Shown here: positions 46,446-55,648 of the stretch, in pieces
Layout of the letters: each line of letters begins with the position of its first letter
Position numbering within the stretch: position 1 is the first letter of the stretch
Assembly (NCBI GenBank): GCA_013373625.1
Contig: JABXHM010000038.1
Location: 1-64,000, forward strand
From: Alteromonadaceae bacterium
GTDB lineage: Bacteria; Pseudomonadota; Gammaproteobacteria; Enterobacterales; Alteromonadaceae
Reading direction: 5' to 3'
Length of the DNA: 64,000 nucleotides
Notes under the pieces: generated by a model
Seen by the model: only the letters and a program-made list of their open reading frames with translations
Database searches by the model: none
Told to the model about the DNA's origin: nothing
Program-made: the position numbers and the translations under genes

Positions 46446-47192
46446 TTAATACTCCTCTAGCAGTCGGCCGTAGCCGCTAATTTTGTCGCTAATGCCGAAG
46501 CTTCGCAGCGCATGCCAGTATGTTGCGGTGTTGATCGCAATCACTGGTTTTCCCAGTTCAAGTTCCAAAGTGCCTGCTAATTTGGCCATCGACAGGTTAG
46601 TGCCAACCTGTAAAATGGCATCGACACTGTCATTGTCCATTTGCTTAATCACTTCGCGCACTCGGTGATTGCTAATTTCAGCAATCGCAGTCCAGGTTGG
46701 GGCGCGAAAAGGATGATCGGCAACCGATTCAATACCGTAGTCACTCAAAAAGTTGCGTACTTCGGTATTGGCAACAGGATAATAAGGCGATAAAAAAGCT
46801 ACTCTTTTTATCCCACCAATGGTTTTCATCGCTTCAACCACTGACACCGAGCCAATCGATGATTTCACCCCCGATACCTGATTGATATTGTGTTGCCACG
46901 TTTCGGCGCCTTTGGCTCCGCCATAGAAGGTTATCGCTGACATCCCCATTACGAGGTAATCTGGAGCGCAGGTCATTACCCCCTTCACCGCATCAATGGT
47001 CCCCTGGTCAATCAGTTGGGTACCCTTTAAAAAAGTTTCATCCGATAAAGCGTTGGCGTTATCTACAATTATCCGGCTGTAGTGATTCGTCACGCCCGCT
47101 GGGCGCATGGCTTCCATTTCAGGTTGAACGGTCGTATTGGTCGAAGGTCCTAACACGCCAAACTTTGCTCGGTATCCAAGTACATCAGTCAT
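46446..47192 (-). CDS. Maleate isomerase/arylmalonate decarboxylase-family protein lacking catalytic Cys
   Basis: The 248-residue Asp/Glu-racemase-superfamily protein begins FGVLGPSTNTTVQPEME. In maleate isomerase the two catalytic Cys residues lie in a G-C-T/S loop and a C-T-N-L loop. Here these read GMSA (Met84) and VGTNL (Gly197). The only Cys is Cys75, off the usual position. It may therefore have a different chemistry or be a binding protein. AAGGAGA precedes the ATG, and it sits between the flavin monooxygenase and the imidase-like gene. Confidence 0.8.
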   Translation of the reverse strand: MTDVLGYRAKFGVLGPSTNTTVQPEMEAMRPAGVTNHYSRIIVDNANALSDETFLKGTQLIDQGTIDAVKGVMTCAPDYLVMGMSAITFYGGAKGAETWQHNINQVSGVKSSIGSVSVVEAMKTIGGIKRVAFLSPYYPVANTEVRNFLSDYGIESVADHPFRAPTWTAIAEISNHRVREVIKQMDNDSVDAILQVGTNLSMAKLAGTLELELGKPVIAINTATYWHALRSFGISDKISGYGRLLEEY

Positions 47193-47204
47193 TGCGTTGT
47201 CTCC

Positions 47205-48398
47205 TTATTTGACGGCTCGTTCTTGATCTAAACTGGCGTACATCGCCTGGCGACGCAGAAAAGCTTTTCGTTTTACCGGGTCGTCGTGGGTATCGCGCAT
47301 TTCCTGCAGGCGCATGTCATGGTTTTCTTCAGGACTATGCTCAAGCAACTTTTTGTTCTGCATGGTTTGCGCCTGAATAAAGCTGTGCGTAACAGGACGC
47401 CGCTGACGATCGTATAAATCAAAGCGGGCATCATCATGACCGTTGATCAAATTGGCAGAAATCTTGTCACACAGATTCCACGCATCATGGATACCACTGT
47501 TCATACCAAAACCGCCCAGAGGATTATTCATATGACAGGCGTCCCCGACCAGACATACCCGGCCATGGTTAAATTTCTTCGCAACACGTTGATGCACGCG
47601 ATAAATGGTGCGATGTTCGGTTTTAATGTCTTCTCGTCCGATAAGGTCGCGGAATACCTGATTTTTCTTCTCATCAGACAGTAAAAACTCATCGGATTGA
47701 TCCTGTGGGGCAGGTACTAGAATCCGCCATACACTGGGTACCCGTAGCAACACCATCCATTCTTTTGGGTCTGACACATAGTTAACGTATGCAAGATCTG
47801 GAATGTAATCCTTCAGTTCGGTTTTAGTTGATAAGGTGAGAAACTTTTCAGGGTAGGTAAAGCCTTCAAATTCTACGCCTAACCATTTGCGAATAATTGA
47901 ATTACCGCCATCTGCCGCTATAAGATATTTGGCTTTGACTTTTTCAATGGCAAAGGGGCCCTCAAGGGCTACTTCTACGCCATCATCGTTTTGTTCAAAA
48001 TGGATGACTCGGTGACTGAAAAGCACTTGGGCTTTGGGATGCTTGGCCAGTTTTTCGGCTAGCATGCTGGCCAGCACGTGCTGTTCGCACTGCAACCGGT
48101 AGGGAAACTTCTCTTCGCCTTCCAGTTCAGATAAATCAAACTCGACAACTTCACCCGACGCGCGTTCGCGGAAATGATACTTAGGCGCTTTTAAACCTCG
48201 TTCAATCAAGGTTTCAGCGATGCCGATTTCATCGAGCATTTCCAGCGTAGGCGGATGGAACGTCGAGGCGCGAAGATCGATTGCACAGTCAGGGCCTGCT
48301 TCGCAAAGCACGACGTCATAACCCATAGTAGCCAGACGGTAGGCAGCTACCGTCCCTACCGGCCCGGCGCCGGCAACGATGACCTGTGTTGATTTCAT
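47205..48398 (-). CDS. Class-A FAD-dependent monooxygenase (PheA/MhpA-like)
   Basis: The 397-residue flavoprotein has a Rossmann motif VIVAGAGPVGTVAAYRL, the middle YLIAADGGNSIIRKWLG (DG motif) and the FAD-ribityl motif VGDACHMNNPLGGFGMNSG. It resembles aromatic-ring hydroxylases of the UbiH/PHBH family, shorter than MhpA. It is second in the five-gene operon, with AAGGTGA upstream. Likely hydroxylates or oxygenates an aromatic or heteroaromatic intermediate; substrate unknown. Confidence 0.88.
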   Translation of the reverse strand: MKSTQVIVAGAGPVGTVAAYRLATMGYDVVLCEAGPDCAIDLRASTFHPPTLEMLDEIGIAETLIERGLKAPKYHFRERASGEVVEFDLSELEGEEKFPYRLQCEQHVLASMLAEKLAKHPKAQVLFSHRVIHFEQNDDGVEVALEGPFAIEKVKAKYLIAADGGNSIIRKWLGVEFEGFTYPEKFLTLSTKTELKDYIPDLAYVNYVSDPKEWMVLLRVPSVWRILVPAPQDQSDEFLLSDEKKNQVFRDLIGREDIKTEHRTIYRVHQRVAKKFNHGRVCLVGDACHMNNPLGGFGMNSGIHDAWNLCDKISANLINGHDDARFDLYDRQRRPVTHSFIQAQTMQNKKLLEHSPEENHDMRLQEMRDTHDDPVKRKAFLRRQAMYASLDQERAVK

Positions 48399-48503
48399 AG
48401 TATATTCACCTTAGTTTGTAGTACGCATGGACTCCCTTGCGTTTTTCACACCCGCCTTTCTGCGTAAACAATACGCACTGGCTTTTTAGTTATTACTTGG
48501 CTA

Positions 48504-50027
48504 TTACAATCTTGCTGTGACAGCCTTAGTTTCCAGATAGGCATCCAGACCTTCCTGACCAAATTCTCGCCCCCACCCTGACTGACCGTAGCCACCAAAC
48601 GGGATGTTGGTGGCAATAGCACCATGGCAATTTATTGATACCTGTCCAGCGCGAATACGCGCGACCAAGCGGTGAGCGGTTGCCAGGTTTTGCGTCCATA
48701 CACTGCCGGATAATCCGTATTCGGTATTGTTTGCCATGGCTGCAACTGCATCTAAATCAGTTGTGGAAAATCGTTGAACCGTCATCACTGGACCAAATAT
48801 CTCTTCTTTGACAATGGTCATTTCCGGTGAACAGTCTGTAAAAATGGTTGGAGCTAAAAAGTTTCCACGGCCTTCAGGTATCTGCCCACCGGTCACTAAA
48901 GTGGCACCTTCCTCAATGCCCTTTTGAATGTAACTGTAAACTTTGTCTCTATGAGCTTTGGAAATTAGCGGGCCAAAGAACGTTGCAGGGGACAAACCGT
49001 GTCCAAGCGGCAGGTTTTCGGTAAAAGCAACAAGTTGCTGGATACATTCATCGTGAAGACTGTCATGAATAAAAATACGCGTGCCAGCCATGCAGTTCTG
49101 ACCCTGTAAAAAGAAGGTTGCCATGGCAATTCCGGGCACCACCAACGATAAATCGGCATCTGGCATGATGACTACCGGCGACTTTCCGCCGAGCTCTAAA
49201 GACACCTTTTTGAGGTTCCCCATAGCCGCTGCGATCACTTTACGGCCGGTGGCGGTTGAACCGGTGAATGAAATCTTATCGACCAGCGGATGCTCTGCCA
49301 GTCGATGTCCGGCATCATAGCCATAGCCATTGATGATATTGACTACGCCCGGCGGAAAACCAGCTTGAATGGTCAGCTCACCAAGTAGCAGAATTGACAA
49401 TGGGGTTTCTTCGGAAGGTTTAATTACAACGGTACACCCTGCCGCCAGTGCTGGCGCGAGTTTGAGCACTGCGGTGGAAATCGGAACATTCCAAGGCACA
49501 ATCAAACCTGCCACACCCACGGGTTCTTTTATTGTGTATGTAAGGGCTTCAGCTTCGGCAGTAATGTGGTGCGGAGGATTAGTGGTTGTACCTTCTATGC
49601 GCTGCGCAGCACCGGCATAATAGTTAAACATCTCGACAATGTTTTTTATGGTCAATTCGGCAATGAAGCGAGGCATGCCATTGTCAAGAATTTCAAGCTC
49701 AGTAAACGTATCAGCATGATCTTCAATCAAACGCGCCAGGCGAGACAACAAAGTCGCCCGTTCAAAGTGAGTTAACGCCGACCAAGGGCCAACAAAAGCC
49801 GTGGCTGCAGCATTGACCGCTAAATCTACTTCATTTTCATGTCCGATAGCCACCGACGCCAATTTTTCGCCGGTCGCCGGGTCGCAAGTATCCAGAGTGT
49901 CACCCTGTAACCCCGCTACCCATGCACCGTTAATCAGTAATTGATGAGGCTTATTCAGGTAATCGCGGGTAGCCTGGCTGACATGTTCCAATGACGACCA
50001 ACTAGCTTCGATAATATTGCTTGGCAT
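48504..50027 (-). CDS. NAD(P)-dependent aldehyde dehydrogenase 2
   Basis: About 507 residues from the ATG at 50027, preceded by GGAGAG; a TTG four codons earlier is not preferred. Signatures are VPWNVPI, GSTATGRKVI, LELGGKSPVVI and FLQGQNCMAGTR (catalytic Cys). It opens the five-gene minus-strand operon and faces the VOC gene across a region with FNR-like boxes. It is a paralogue of the enzyme at 43971; two dehydrogenases suggest two aldehyde steps or two substrates. Confidence 0.93.
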   Translation of the reverse strand: MPSNIIEASWSSLEHVSQATRDYLNKPHQLLINGAWVAGLQGDTLDTCDPATGEKLASVAIGHENEVDLAVNAAATAFVGPWSALTHFERATLLSRLARLIEDHADTFTELEILDNGMPRFIAELTIKNIVEMFNYYAGAAQRIEGTTTNPPHHITAEAEALTYTIKEPVGVAGLIVPWNVPISTAVLKLAPALAAGCTVVIKPSEETPLSILLLGELTIQAGFPPGVVNIINGYGYDAGHRLAEHPLVDKISFTGSTATGRKVIAAAMGNLKKVSLELGGKSPVVIMPDADLSLVVPGIAMATFFLQGQNCMAGTRIFIHDSLHDECIQQLVAFTENLPLGHGLSPATFFGPLISKAHRDKVYSYIQKGIEEGATLVTGGQIPEGRGNFLAPTIFTDCSPEMTIVKEEIFGPVMTVQRFSTTDLDAVAAMANNTEYGLSGSVWTQNLATAHRLVARIRAGQVSINCHGAIATNIPFGGYGQSGWGREFGQEGLDAYLETKAVTARL

Positions 50028-50112
50028 TCGACTCTCCAACGCTCTGCGCCCGCCATAACAATACAGACGGACATTGATTGAAGAACCATATAAGTATTAA
50101 AGCTATAGCTCT

Positions 50113-50126
50113 ATGATAAAAGTCAA
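50113..50126. promoter_or_regulatory. Weaker FNR-like box ATGAT-N4-GTCAA
   Basis: It matches 8 of 10 fixed positions of TTGAT-N4-ATCAA and is centred exactly 63 bases (six helical turns) from the stronger box at 50176. It lies upstream of aldehyde dehydrogenase 2. Confidence 0.3.
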
Positions 50127-50175
50127 TCGAACAACGGATGAGTTTTATCTGGTCAATATACAAAAACGTGCTCAC

Positions 50176-50189
50176 TTGATTTTTATCAT
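50176..50189. promoter_or_regulatory. FNR/CRP-family-like box TTGAT-N4-ATCAT
   Basis: TTGATTTTTATCAT lies in the divergent region between aldehyde dehydrogenase 2 and the VOC gene. It is a 9 of 10 match to the FNR consensus and is centred about 37 bases before the VOC start. Confidence 0.45.
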
Positions 50190-50219
50190 AGCCGGCAGGA
50201 GCGCTATTCTGAGTAACTA

Positions 50220-50789
50220 ATGAACAATCTTATAGCGGCCCAGAAAGAGTTAACGATGAAAAACAATCAAGCCAACGGCGCAGGTTTGTCAGCGCTGATC
50301 CGCAGTACTTTGTTTGTCCGTAATCGCAAGCGAGCAAAGTTGTTTTACCGCGCGCTTGGCTTTTCACAGTTGTATTTTGAAGGGGTGTTGGAGCATCCAT
50401 CAGCGAGTGCTGTGCTGGGTTTGACAGACGTGATCAGTTACCCGGTATCTATTCTTAAGACCCCAGGGCCTAACGTCGGCATGCTGGGATTATTTGAGTT
50501 ACCGGAAAGCGACAACGCCGTACCGAGCAGAACAGGCCCTGCCGCAGTAGGAGAGTCTGCGCTGGTTTTTTACGTTAGGGACTTTGATTCCGTGCTCCCC
50601 AGGCTCAAAGCTGCCGGAGCTACCTGGTTACCCGCCACGACCACGTTTGAGCTAGGACACTTTAAACACCGTGAAATTTGTTTGCGGGACTGTGATGGCT
50701 TTTTAGTGAACCTTATCGAGCGTCAACCAGAGGATCAGTTTCTTACCGGTCCTGAGCTCGACTTTACGCCGCTGGATAACGAAGTGTAG
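50220..50789 (+). CDS. VOC/glyoxalase-fold protein
   Basis: The 189-residue protein has the vicinal-oxygen-chelate pattern: STLFVRNRKRAKLFYRALGF in the first module and ALVFYVRDFDSVLPRLKAAGA in the second, ending ICLRDCDGFLVNLIE. It could be a dioxygenase, isomerase, or resistance-type protein; no extradiol-specific residue can be assigned. The start is uncertain: ATG 50220 lacks a ribosome-binding site, and ATG 50256 has a weak one and begins the conserved part. Single gene divergent from the dehydrogenase operon. Confidence 0.8.
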   Translation: MNNLIAAQKELTMKNNQANGAGLSALIRSTLFVRNRKRAKLFYRALGFSQLYFEGVLEHPSASAVLGLTDVISYPVSILKTPGPNVGMLGLFELPESDNAVPSRTGPAAVGESALVFYVRDFDSVLPRLKAAGATWLPATTTFELGHFKHREICLRDCDGFLVNLIERQPEDQFLTGPELDFTPLDNEV

Positions 50790-50979
50790 CCACGAAAAAC
50801 GCAAACCAAAGCAGGCGGTATACGTCGGCACTACTGTGGTGATCATGTAGCTTTCTACGCTTTTCCCACGAACACCTTTAGAGTAGTTCCTCACTGCGGC
50901 GGACTTTATGGCGCGGTGTTACAACCCGAGGTGGCAGTTGTACGGTTACAATTCACCTATTGGTATGGACTCATGAGCG

Positions 50980-52596
50980 TCAAAACGCGTAGTCCAGCCA
51001 ACGCCGCAAAGACATATGCAAGTCGCTCGGGTTGGACGGTAAATCAACAATGTGCTGACTAACCAGGTCGTCACCCAAGTCGCTGAAAAAGCTATCGGGT
51101 AGTGCCCTGCTTAATGTCCTGGCCGCTTTATCACTGATCAGCAGATCCAGCATGCGCTGTTGCAACACTGTGGGGGCTGGGGACATGTCCAGAGTTTTAA
51201 ACGTTTGCGGTGAGTGAACATGCCACGGGCTAAAGAGTGCCTGGTCGCGGACCAGATACCAGGCTCTTACTAACTGACTTCCTGCCAGATCCGGGGTGAA
51301 ATCAGGTGGGGATTCGGTTGCCAGATCACCGTTGTTTTCTGCTTGCAGGGCTTGAATATCTAGGTAAGCAAGCCACTGATTAACCTGTTCAGGGTTGCCT
51401 TCAGCCAATAACCGCGCATAAACACAACTCTGTCCAATTGCGATCATTGCGAAGGAGGTGACTGGTTGTTGCGTCATCAACGCACTGAGCGCGGCCGCCA
51501 CGTCGACAGGCTCAGTTGCATATTCATCTGATTGACCGTGGCCAGGCAGATCGATCGCAATCACAAAGTAGCTATCACTTAGGCCTTCTATCAGCGCTGA
51601 GTATTGACGCGAGCTCTGACCAAGATCATGCATAAGCAAGACGACGGGGTGATCAGGCTCCCCTGCGCAGCGGTAATGTATTGTGCCCCTCTCATGTTCA
51701 TACAGTCTTCGTTTCTGAGTGCTGACAGAATAAGGCGACCAGGGCAGCACAGCCGATGTGGGTGAACCGATAAACCGCTTGGCGAACCCGCTGGTTGCCG
51801 CAGGAATGTCACAAAAATCCTCAACAATCCGCACCTCAGTGGTATTGCTCAGTGTTGGGTAGTGTGCAACATACTTCACCAGTGCATCTGTCTTAGCGAC
51901 AACCAGTAGCGCTGGCACTGTCAGTTGGGTTAAATCAGGGCTGATGTCATAATTTAACACCGCGCGGTAGCCCGTTTTATAATGTTCGCCAGCCAGCAAA
52001 ATTTCCATTGCGCTTTCATGCATTGCCTGCAACGTGGCAGGCCAGTGAATTCGGTTTTCCGCTGTGCGTTCGTACCAGGGGTAAAAGCAATGCTGATCAC
52101 GGATCCGAGACCAAACCTTGGGTAAATGTGCACCAGACCAATCAGGCAAGAAGTCGGGGAAGTACTTTGCGACTAATTCTGCGCGCGTTGGCGCGTCATT
52201 AATTAAAATACCGTTAGCGATTAATGCACTGATTTTGTGAGGGTAAAGGGCAGCTAGCCTGACCCCCAAAATCGCGCCGGAGTGACTGCCAAAAATTGCC
52301 GGTTTGGATAACCCGAGAGCCTCTATAAAAGCCACCAAAGCCTCGACAAATTGATCAATACCCGCATCATCTTCTTCTAATGGGTCTGAAAAGCCGTAAC
52401 CCGGGGTGTCCGGAGCTATCACCGTAAACTGATCAGCCAGTTGCGCTATCATCCCTATCAATTCAGCCGAACTTTTCGGCGACTGATGAATCAACAATAG
52501 CGCTGGCCCTTTGCCCGCAATACGATAATGCACTATCCGGTTATCAACCTGTACAACGCGTCTGCTTATTTGTCGCGAGGCGGTTGAGCTGCTCAC
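50980..52596 (-). CDS. Tandem-duplicated alpha/beta hydrolase
   Basis: The 538-residue cytoplasmic protein holds two homologous hydrolase domains (about 10-275 and 295-535). Equivalent residues are offset by exactly 284: Ser106 in GSHSGA versus Ser390 in IGQSCV, and RDQ-x2-F-x-PW at 166 versus 450. Domain 1 shows no obvious His at the usual late position. The start is GTG, overlapping the flavin oxidase stop (GTGA), so translation is coupled. Hydrolases beside flavin monooxygenases often cleave ring-opened products; here the substrate is unknown. Confidence 0.85.
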   Translation of the reverse strand: MSSSTASRQISRRVVQVDNRIVHYRIAGKGPALLLIHQSPKSSAELIGMIAQLADQFTVIAPDTPGYGFSDPLEEDDAGIDQFVEALVAFIEALGLSKPAIFGSHSGAILGVRLAALYPHKISALIANGILINDAPTRAELVAKYFPDFLPDWSGAHLPKVWSRIRDQHCFYPWYERTAENRIHWPATLQAMHESAMEILLAGEHYKTGYRAVLNYDISPDLTQLTVPALLVVAKTDALVKYVAHYPTLSNTTEVRIVEDFCDIPAATSGFAKRFIGSPTSAVLPWSPYSVSTQKRRLYEHERGTIHYRCAGEPDHPVVLLMHDLGQSSRQYSALIEGLSDSYFVIAIDLPGHGQSDEYATEPVDVAAALSALMTQQPVTSFAMIAIGQSCVYARLLAEGNPEQVNQWLAYLDIQALQAENNGDLATESPPDFTPDLAGSQLVRAWYLVRDQALFSPWHVHSPQTFKTLDMSPAPTVLQQRMLDLLISDKAARTLSRALPDSFFSDLGDDLVSQHIVDLPSNPSDLHMSLRRWLDYAF

Positions 52597-54203
52597 TTTT
52601 TGGCAAAGCCGAGATTACCCGGAGAAATGACACCGTTTTCATCCGCGGCGCGCTTAATGCTATTGAGCACATGCTTACCGCTCTCGTCTAAACGCGACAG
52701 GTATGGATAAGCCTTACCTAACTGGAAGTTAATGGCCCCATACTCAATAAACAGAGCTGTCATGTCGTCTTTTAACTGCAAAACATAGTCACGCGCTGCT
52801 TTATTCGCGTCATAACGGGGCAATTTCGCAAGATAATCGGCTGGGATCACTTGCTTGTGATAGTCGGTAATTTCGTCTGGCCAGTAAATAGCAATTTCAT
52901 ATAAAAAACCGCTGGAGCCTACAGTTGCAAACATGCCGCCGTACCACACACCATGTTTTTTCAAATCTGCTGCACGCTTTGCATAAAAGGCTTCGAGCGC
53001 ATTATGAAAGGCTTTTACCTTGGAATGCGCCAGCACACCATGCAACGGCACCCAGCGTTCACCTTGAGGCCCCAGAGCATTATAGAAAGGTGCAAATGGC
53101 ATGCCTCGCACGACAGCCGGTACAGTTGCCGGTATTTCCTGTCCCAGTTTCAGGTTCAGTTCACGAATTCGCTGCAAGCGACTTTTTGCTTCTGCATCAT
53201 TGACGCCCTCGACGATATAGTGGGTCATGTAAGGTGAACTACTGATCACCCGACGGGCCGATACCGCAGAGGTAATTAACTGCTTGATCCCCGACAAAAA
53301 GGATGGAGAGCTCTTTAAAATCGACAAGGCCATTTTAATCGTTTGGCCGGCGTTATCCTGTCGAGCAATCTGGCCTTGTGATAAACCGCCGTCGAGAGCA
53401 AAATGCGTATCTTCAAGGTTCTCTTGAGAAATCAATCTCATAGATTCATGCATGGCGTTAAAATCATTAAACGCAAAGGAAATTGTTTGGTGGGCAGCGC
53501 GCTTTCGTAACAGTGGTAAGGTGATGGAAACTTTGATACCTAGCGCACTGGCATCACCTGTAAAAAGCCCTGTTAAATCGGGCCCGAAAAAACGGCAAAA
53601 AGGTGTGCTGCCCGCTGCGGTAGAACCGGTTTTGAGTAACTCACCGTTACCGAGTACCACGGTTATGGCTTGTACACTTTGCGCTGAGATACCGTAGCTA
53701 CCTGAACCGTGAGAAATGCTGTTTTGAGAAACCGCACCGCCTATGGTCGCGCGTAAGCCGGAGAACGGTCCCCAAAAAGGGGTTCGTAGACCTTTCGCGT
53801 CGAGGGTTTCTTTGAGAGAAGCCCACGTTACACCGGCTTCTACAGTGACATAACCGTCTTCTTCATTAATTTCGATGATCCGGTTAAAGTGACTCATATC
53901 CAGTAATACCTGTCTATCATCAGAAGGCAAATAGCCATCAGTGTATGACGCACCACCGCCCCTAACTGATACTGCGTATCCCGACGCTGAACAGTGCTTT
54001 ACCACTGCCTGAACCTGCGTAACGCTGGTCGGCTGAATCACCGCAACCGGCGCACTAAGCCGACGGTACACATCGGTGTACAAATGCTGTGATTTATCCG
54101 GCGCAAGAATACAATCAACGCCCACTAGTTCCCGCAATGCGTTAAAAAATTCTTCGTTATTTTTATTTCCGTTCGCCTGAGTAACGGCCACATCATTTGT
54201 CAT
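52593..54203 (-). CDS. FAD-linked oxidase, vanillyl-alcohol-oxidase/PCMH type
   Basis: About 536 residues from the ATG at 54203 (a TTG at 54215 is possible). The FAD-binding type-4 domain has PTSVTQVQAVVKHCSASG and VSVRGGGASYTDGYL, then ATIGGAVSQNSISHGSGSYG. A C-terminal cap of the VAO/PCMH kind follows. The family oxidises phenolic or alcohol side chains or amines. It forms an operon with the tandem hydrolase, and diverges from the salicylate-hydroxylase-like gene across a TGACAATTGTCA dyad. Confidence 0.86.
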   Translation of the reverse strand: MTNDVAVTQANGNKNNEEFFNALRELVGVDCILAPDKSQHLYTDVYRRLSAPVAVIQPTSVTQVQAVVKHCSASGYAVSVRGGGASYTDGYLPSDDRQVLLDMSHFNRIIEINEEDGYVTVEAGVTWASLKETLDAKGLRTPFWGPFSGLRATIGGAVSQNSISHGSGSYGISAQSVQAITVVLGNGELLKTGSTAAGSTPFCRFFGPDLTGLFTGDASALGIKVSITLPLLRKRAAHQTISFAFNDFNAMHESMRLISQENLEDTHFALDGGLSQGQIARQDNAGQTIKMALSILKSSPSFLSGIKQLITSAVSARRVISSSPYMTHYIVEGVNDAEAKSRLQRIRELNLKLGQEIPATVPAVVRGMPFAPFYNALGPQGERWVPLHGVLAHSKVKAFHNALEAFYAKRAADLKKHGVWYGGMFATVGSSGFLYEIAIYWPDEITDYHKQVIPADYLAKLPRYDANKAARDYVLQLKDDMTALFIEYGAINFQLGKAYPYLSRLDESGKHVLNSIKRAADENGVISPGNLGFAKK

Positions 54204-54347
54204 AGCAAAATACAACCTATTGTTAGCTTTTTGGCGCTAGTACAACAGCGCAATTCGTGTGAAGTCATAGCAATGTGAGCAAAATGATATACCTGCGTAC
54301 TGACTTCGCGGCATGCGCAAACATACTACTTTGCATCACGCAAAGTC

Positions 54348-54364
54348 TTTGACAATTGTCATGG
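54348..54364. promoter_or_regulatory. Operator candidate TTTGACAATTGTCATGG (site 2)
   Basis: An exact 17-base copy of the site at 28974, again in a divergent promoter region, 82 bases before the monooxygenase start and 145 before the oxidase start. Spacing to both starts is similar to site 1. Confidence 0.65.
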
Positions 54365-54445
54365 CTAGCGGGGCTTAGATATGGAGACTTAACAGTCACA
54401 AGATTCCTGTGTGGCGATGCGCCACTGATCAGAAGGACAGTTAGG

Positions 54446-55609
54446 ATGCAAAAATTAACCATTGCTGTAGTAGGTGCCGGTATTGCGGGCTTAACTGCGG
54501 TTATTGCTTTGGCAAAAGCAGGCCATGACGTACATCTGTTCGAAGCTGCTCCGGCATGGGGGGATGTAGGTGCCGGGATTACGTTAGCACCCAATGCTAT
54601 GCGTGGGCTGGATTATGTTGGTGTAGGAGACGAGGTTGTCCGCACCGGCGTAGAGCCTGCCACACAACACATCAGTCATTGGCAGTCAGGTGAGACCCTG
54701 TTAACCGTAGACCGAACGAAGACACTCCAGCAATACAACGCTGCATATGTCTACATTCATCGCGCTGATTTGCATACAATTCTCGTTAACGCGGCCGAAC
54801 GCAATGGCGCTAAAATATACCTCAACAAATCGCTTGAAACTGTTAACACCGAGACTGATAAAGCGCAGGTGGAGTTTGCCGACGGCACCACCTTCGACGC
54901 CGATCTTGTGATTGGTGCGGACGGCCTGAAATCCAATACTCGTCATTTATTTAAAACTCAGTCTCCTCACTTTACCGGCCATATTGCATACCGCGCCCTG
55001 GCACCGGCCAGTCCAGCGATCCAAGCGCTTATTGACCAACCCGGTATGCATATTGGTCCAGGCAAAATGGTGGTCAGATATCCTTTGCGTAAAGGCGACA
55101 TACTCAACTTAGTGTTCTTTACCCGGCAATCAGGGTGGGAAGAAGATGGCTGGTCTATTCGAGCTGATATCGAAGAGCTAAAGCAGCAATTTGAAGGCTG
55201 GTGCCCTGCTGTCCAGGCACTCCTAAACGAAATAAGACCTGGCTCTGTGTTTAAGTGGGCAATTAATGCCCATAAACCCCTTGAGGGAGGGTGGTCTAAA
55301 GATGCCAAGGTGACTTTGATCGGCGATGCAGCACATGCAATGACCCCCTTTTTAGGTCAGGGAGCCGCGACCGGCATTGAAGATGCGGTAATGTTAAGCC
55401 GCGCGATCAGCGAGGCAGGCACAATGGCGGAGGCATTGCAACGTTACGAAGGGGCCCGCTATGAACGTACCAGCTTTATCCAAAAGGAATCTAATGAAAA
55501 TGCTGATCGTCTTCAGGGAGCTGAGTCAGAAATGTATGGACTGGGCAACCTTCGAAACGAGGAAACCCTTGGATTATTCAGCTATGACTGCGTTACCGAG
55601 CAAGTATAA
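54446..55609 (+). CDS. Class-A FAD monooxygenase, salicylate/6-hydroxynicotinate hydroxylase-like
   Basis: About 387 residues from the ATG at 54446, with AAGGA 8 bases upstream. The longer frame from 54356 runs through the operator and is not preferred. It has AVVGAGIAGLTAVIAL, VIGADGLKSNTR and LIGDAAHAMTPFLGQGAATGIEDA. The domain order matches salicylate hydroxylase, NicC and urate hydroxylase HpxO, so substrates may be aromatic or heteroaromatic acids. It is first in a plus-strand run with transporter, alcohol dehydrogenase, lyase and amidase genes. Confidence 0.88.
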   Translation: MQKLTIAVVGAGIAGLTAVIALAKAGHDVHLFEAAPAWGDVGAGITLAPNAMRGLDYVGVGDEVVRTGVEPATQHISHWQSGETLLTVDRTKTLQQYNAAYVYIHRADLHTILVNAAERNGAKIYLNKSLETVNTETDKAQVEFADGTTFDADLVIGADGLKSNTRHLFKTQSPHFTGHIAYRALAPASPAIQALIDQPGMHIGPGKMVVRYPLRKGDILNLVFFTRQSGWEEDGWSIRADIEELKQQFEGWCPAVQALLNEIRPGSVFKWAINAHKPLEGGWSKDAKVTLIGDAAHAMTPFLGQGAATGIEDAVMLSRAISEAGTMAEALQRYEGARYERTSFIQKESNENADRLQGAESEMYGLGNLRNEETLGLFSYDCVTEQV

Positions 55610-55648
55610 GCGGTTTATTTCGTCACCGTCGCCTAAGAGGATAGCGCA

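Noticed and set aside
50220-50789. Extradiol ring-cleavage dioxygenase
   Set aside because: Too short and without a recognisable iron-binding His-His-Glu set; only the general VOC fold can be supported.
45533-55609. Purine/urate breakdown (HpxO, PuuE, racemase look-alikes)
   Set aside because: No HIU hydrolase, OHCU decarboxylase or allantoicase; the racemase-like protein is closer to maleate isomerase/AMDase.
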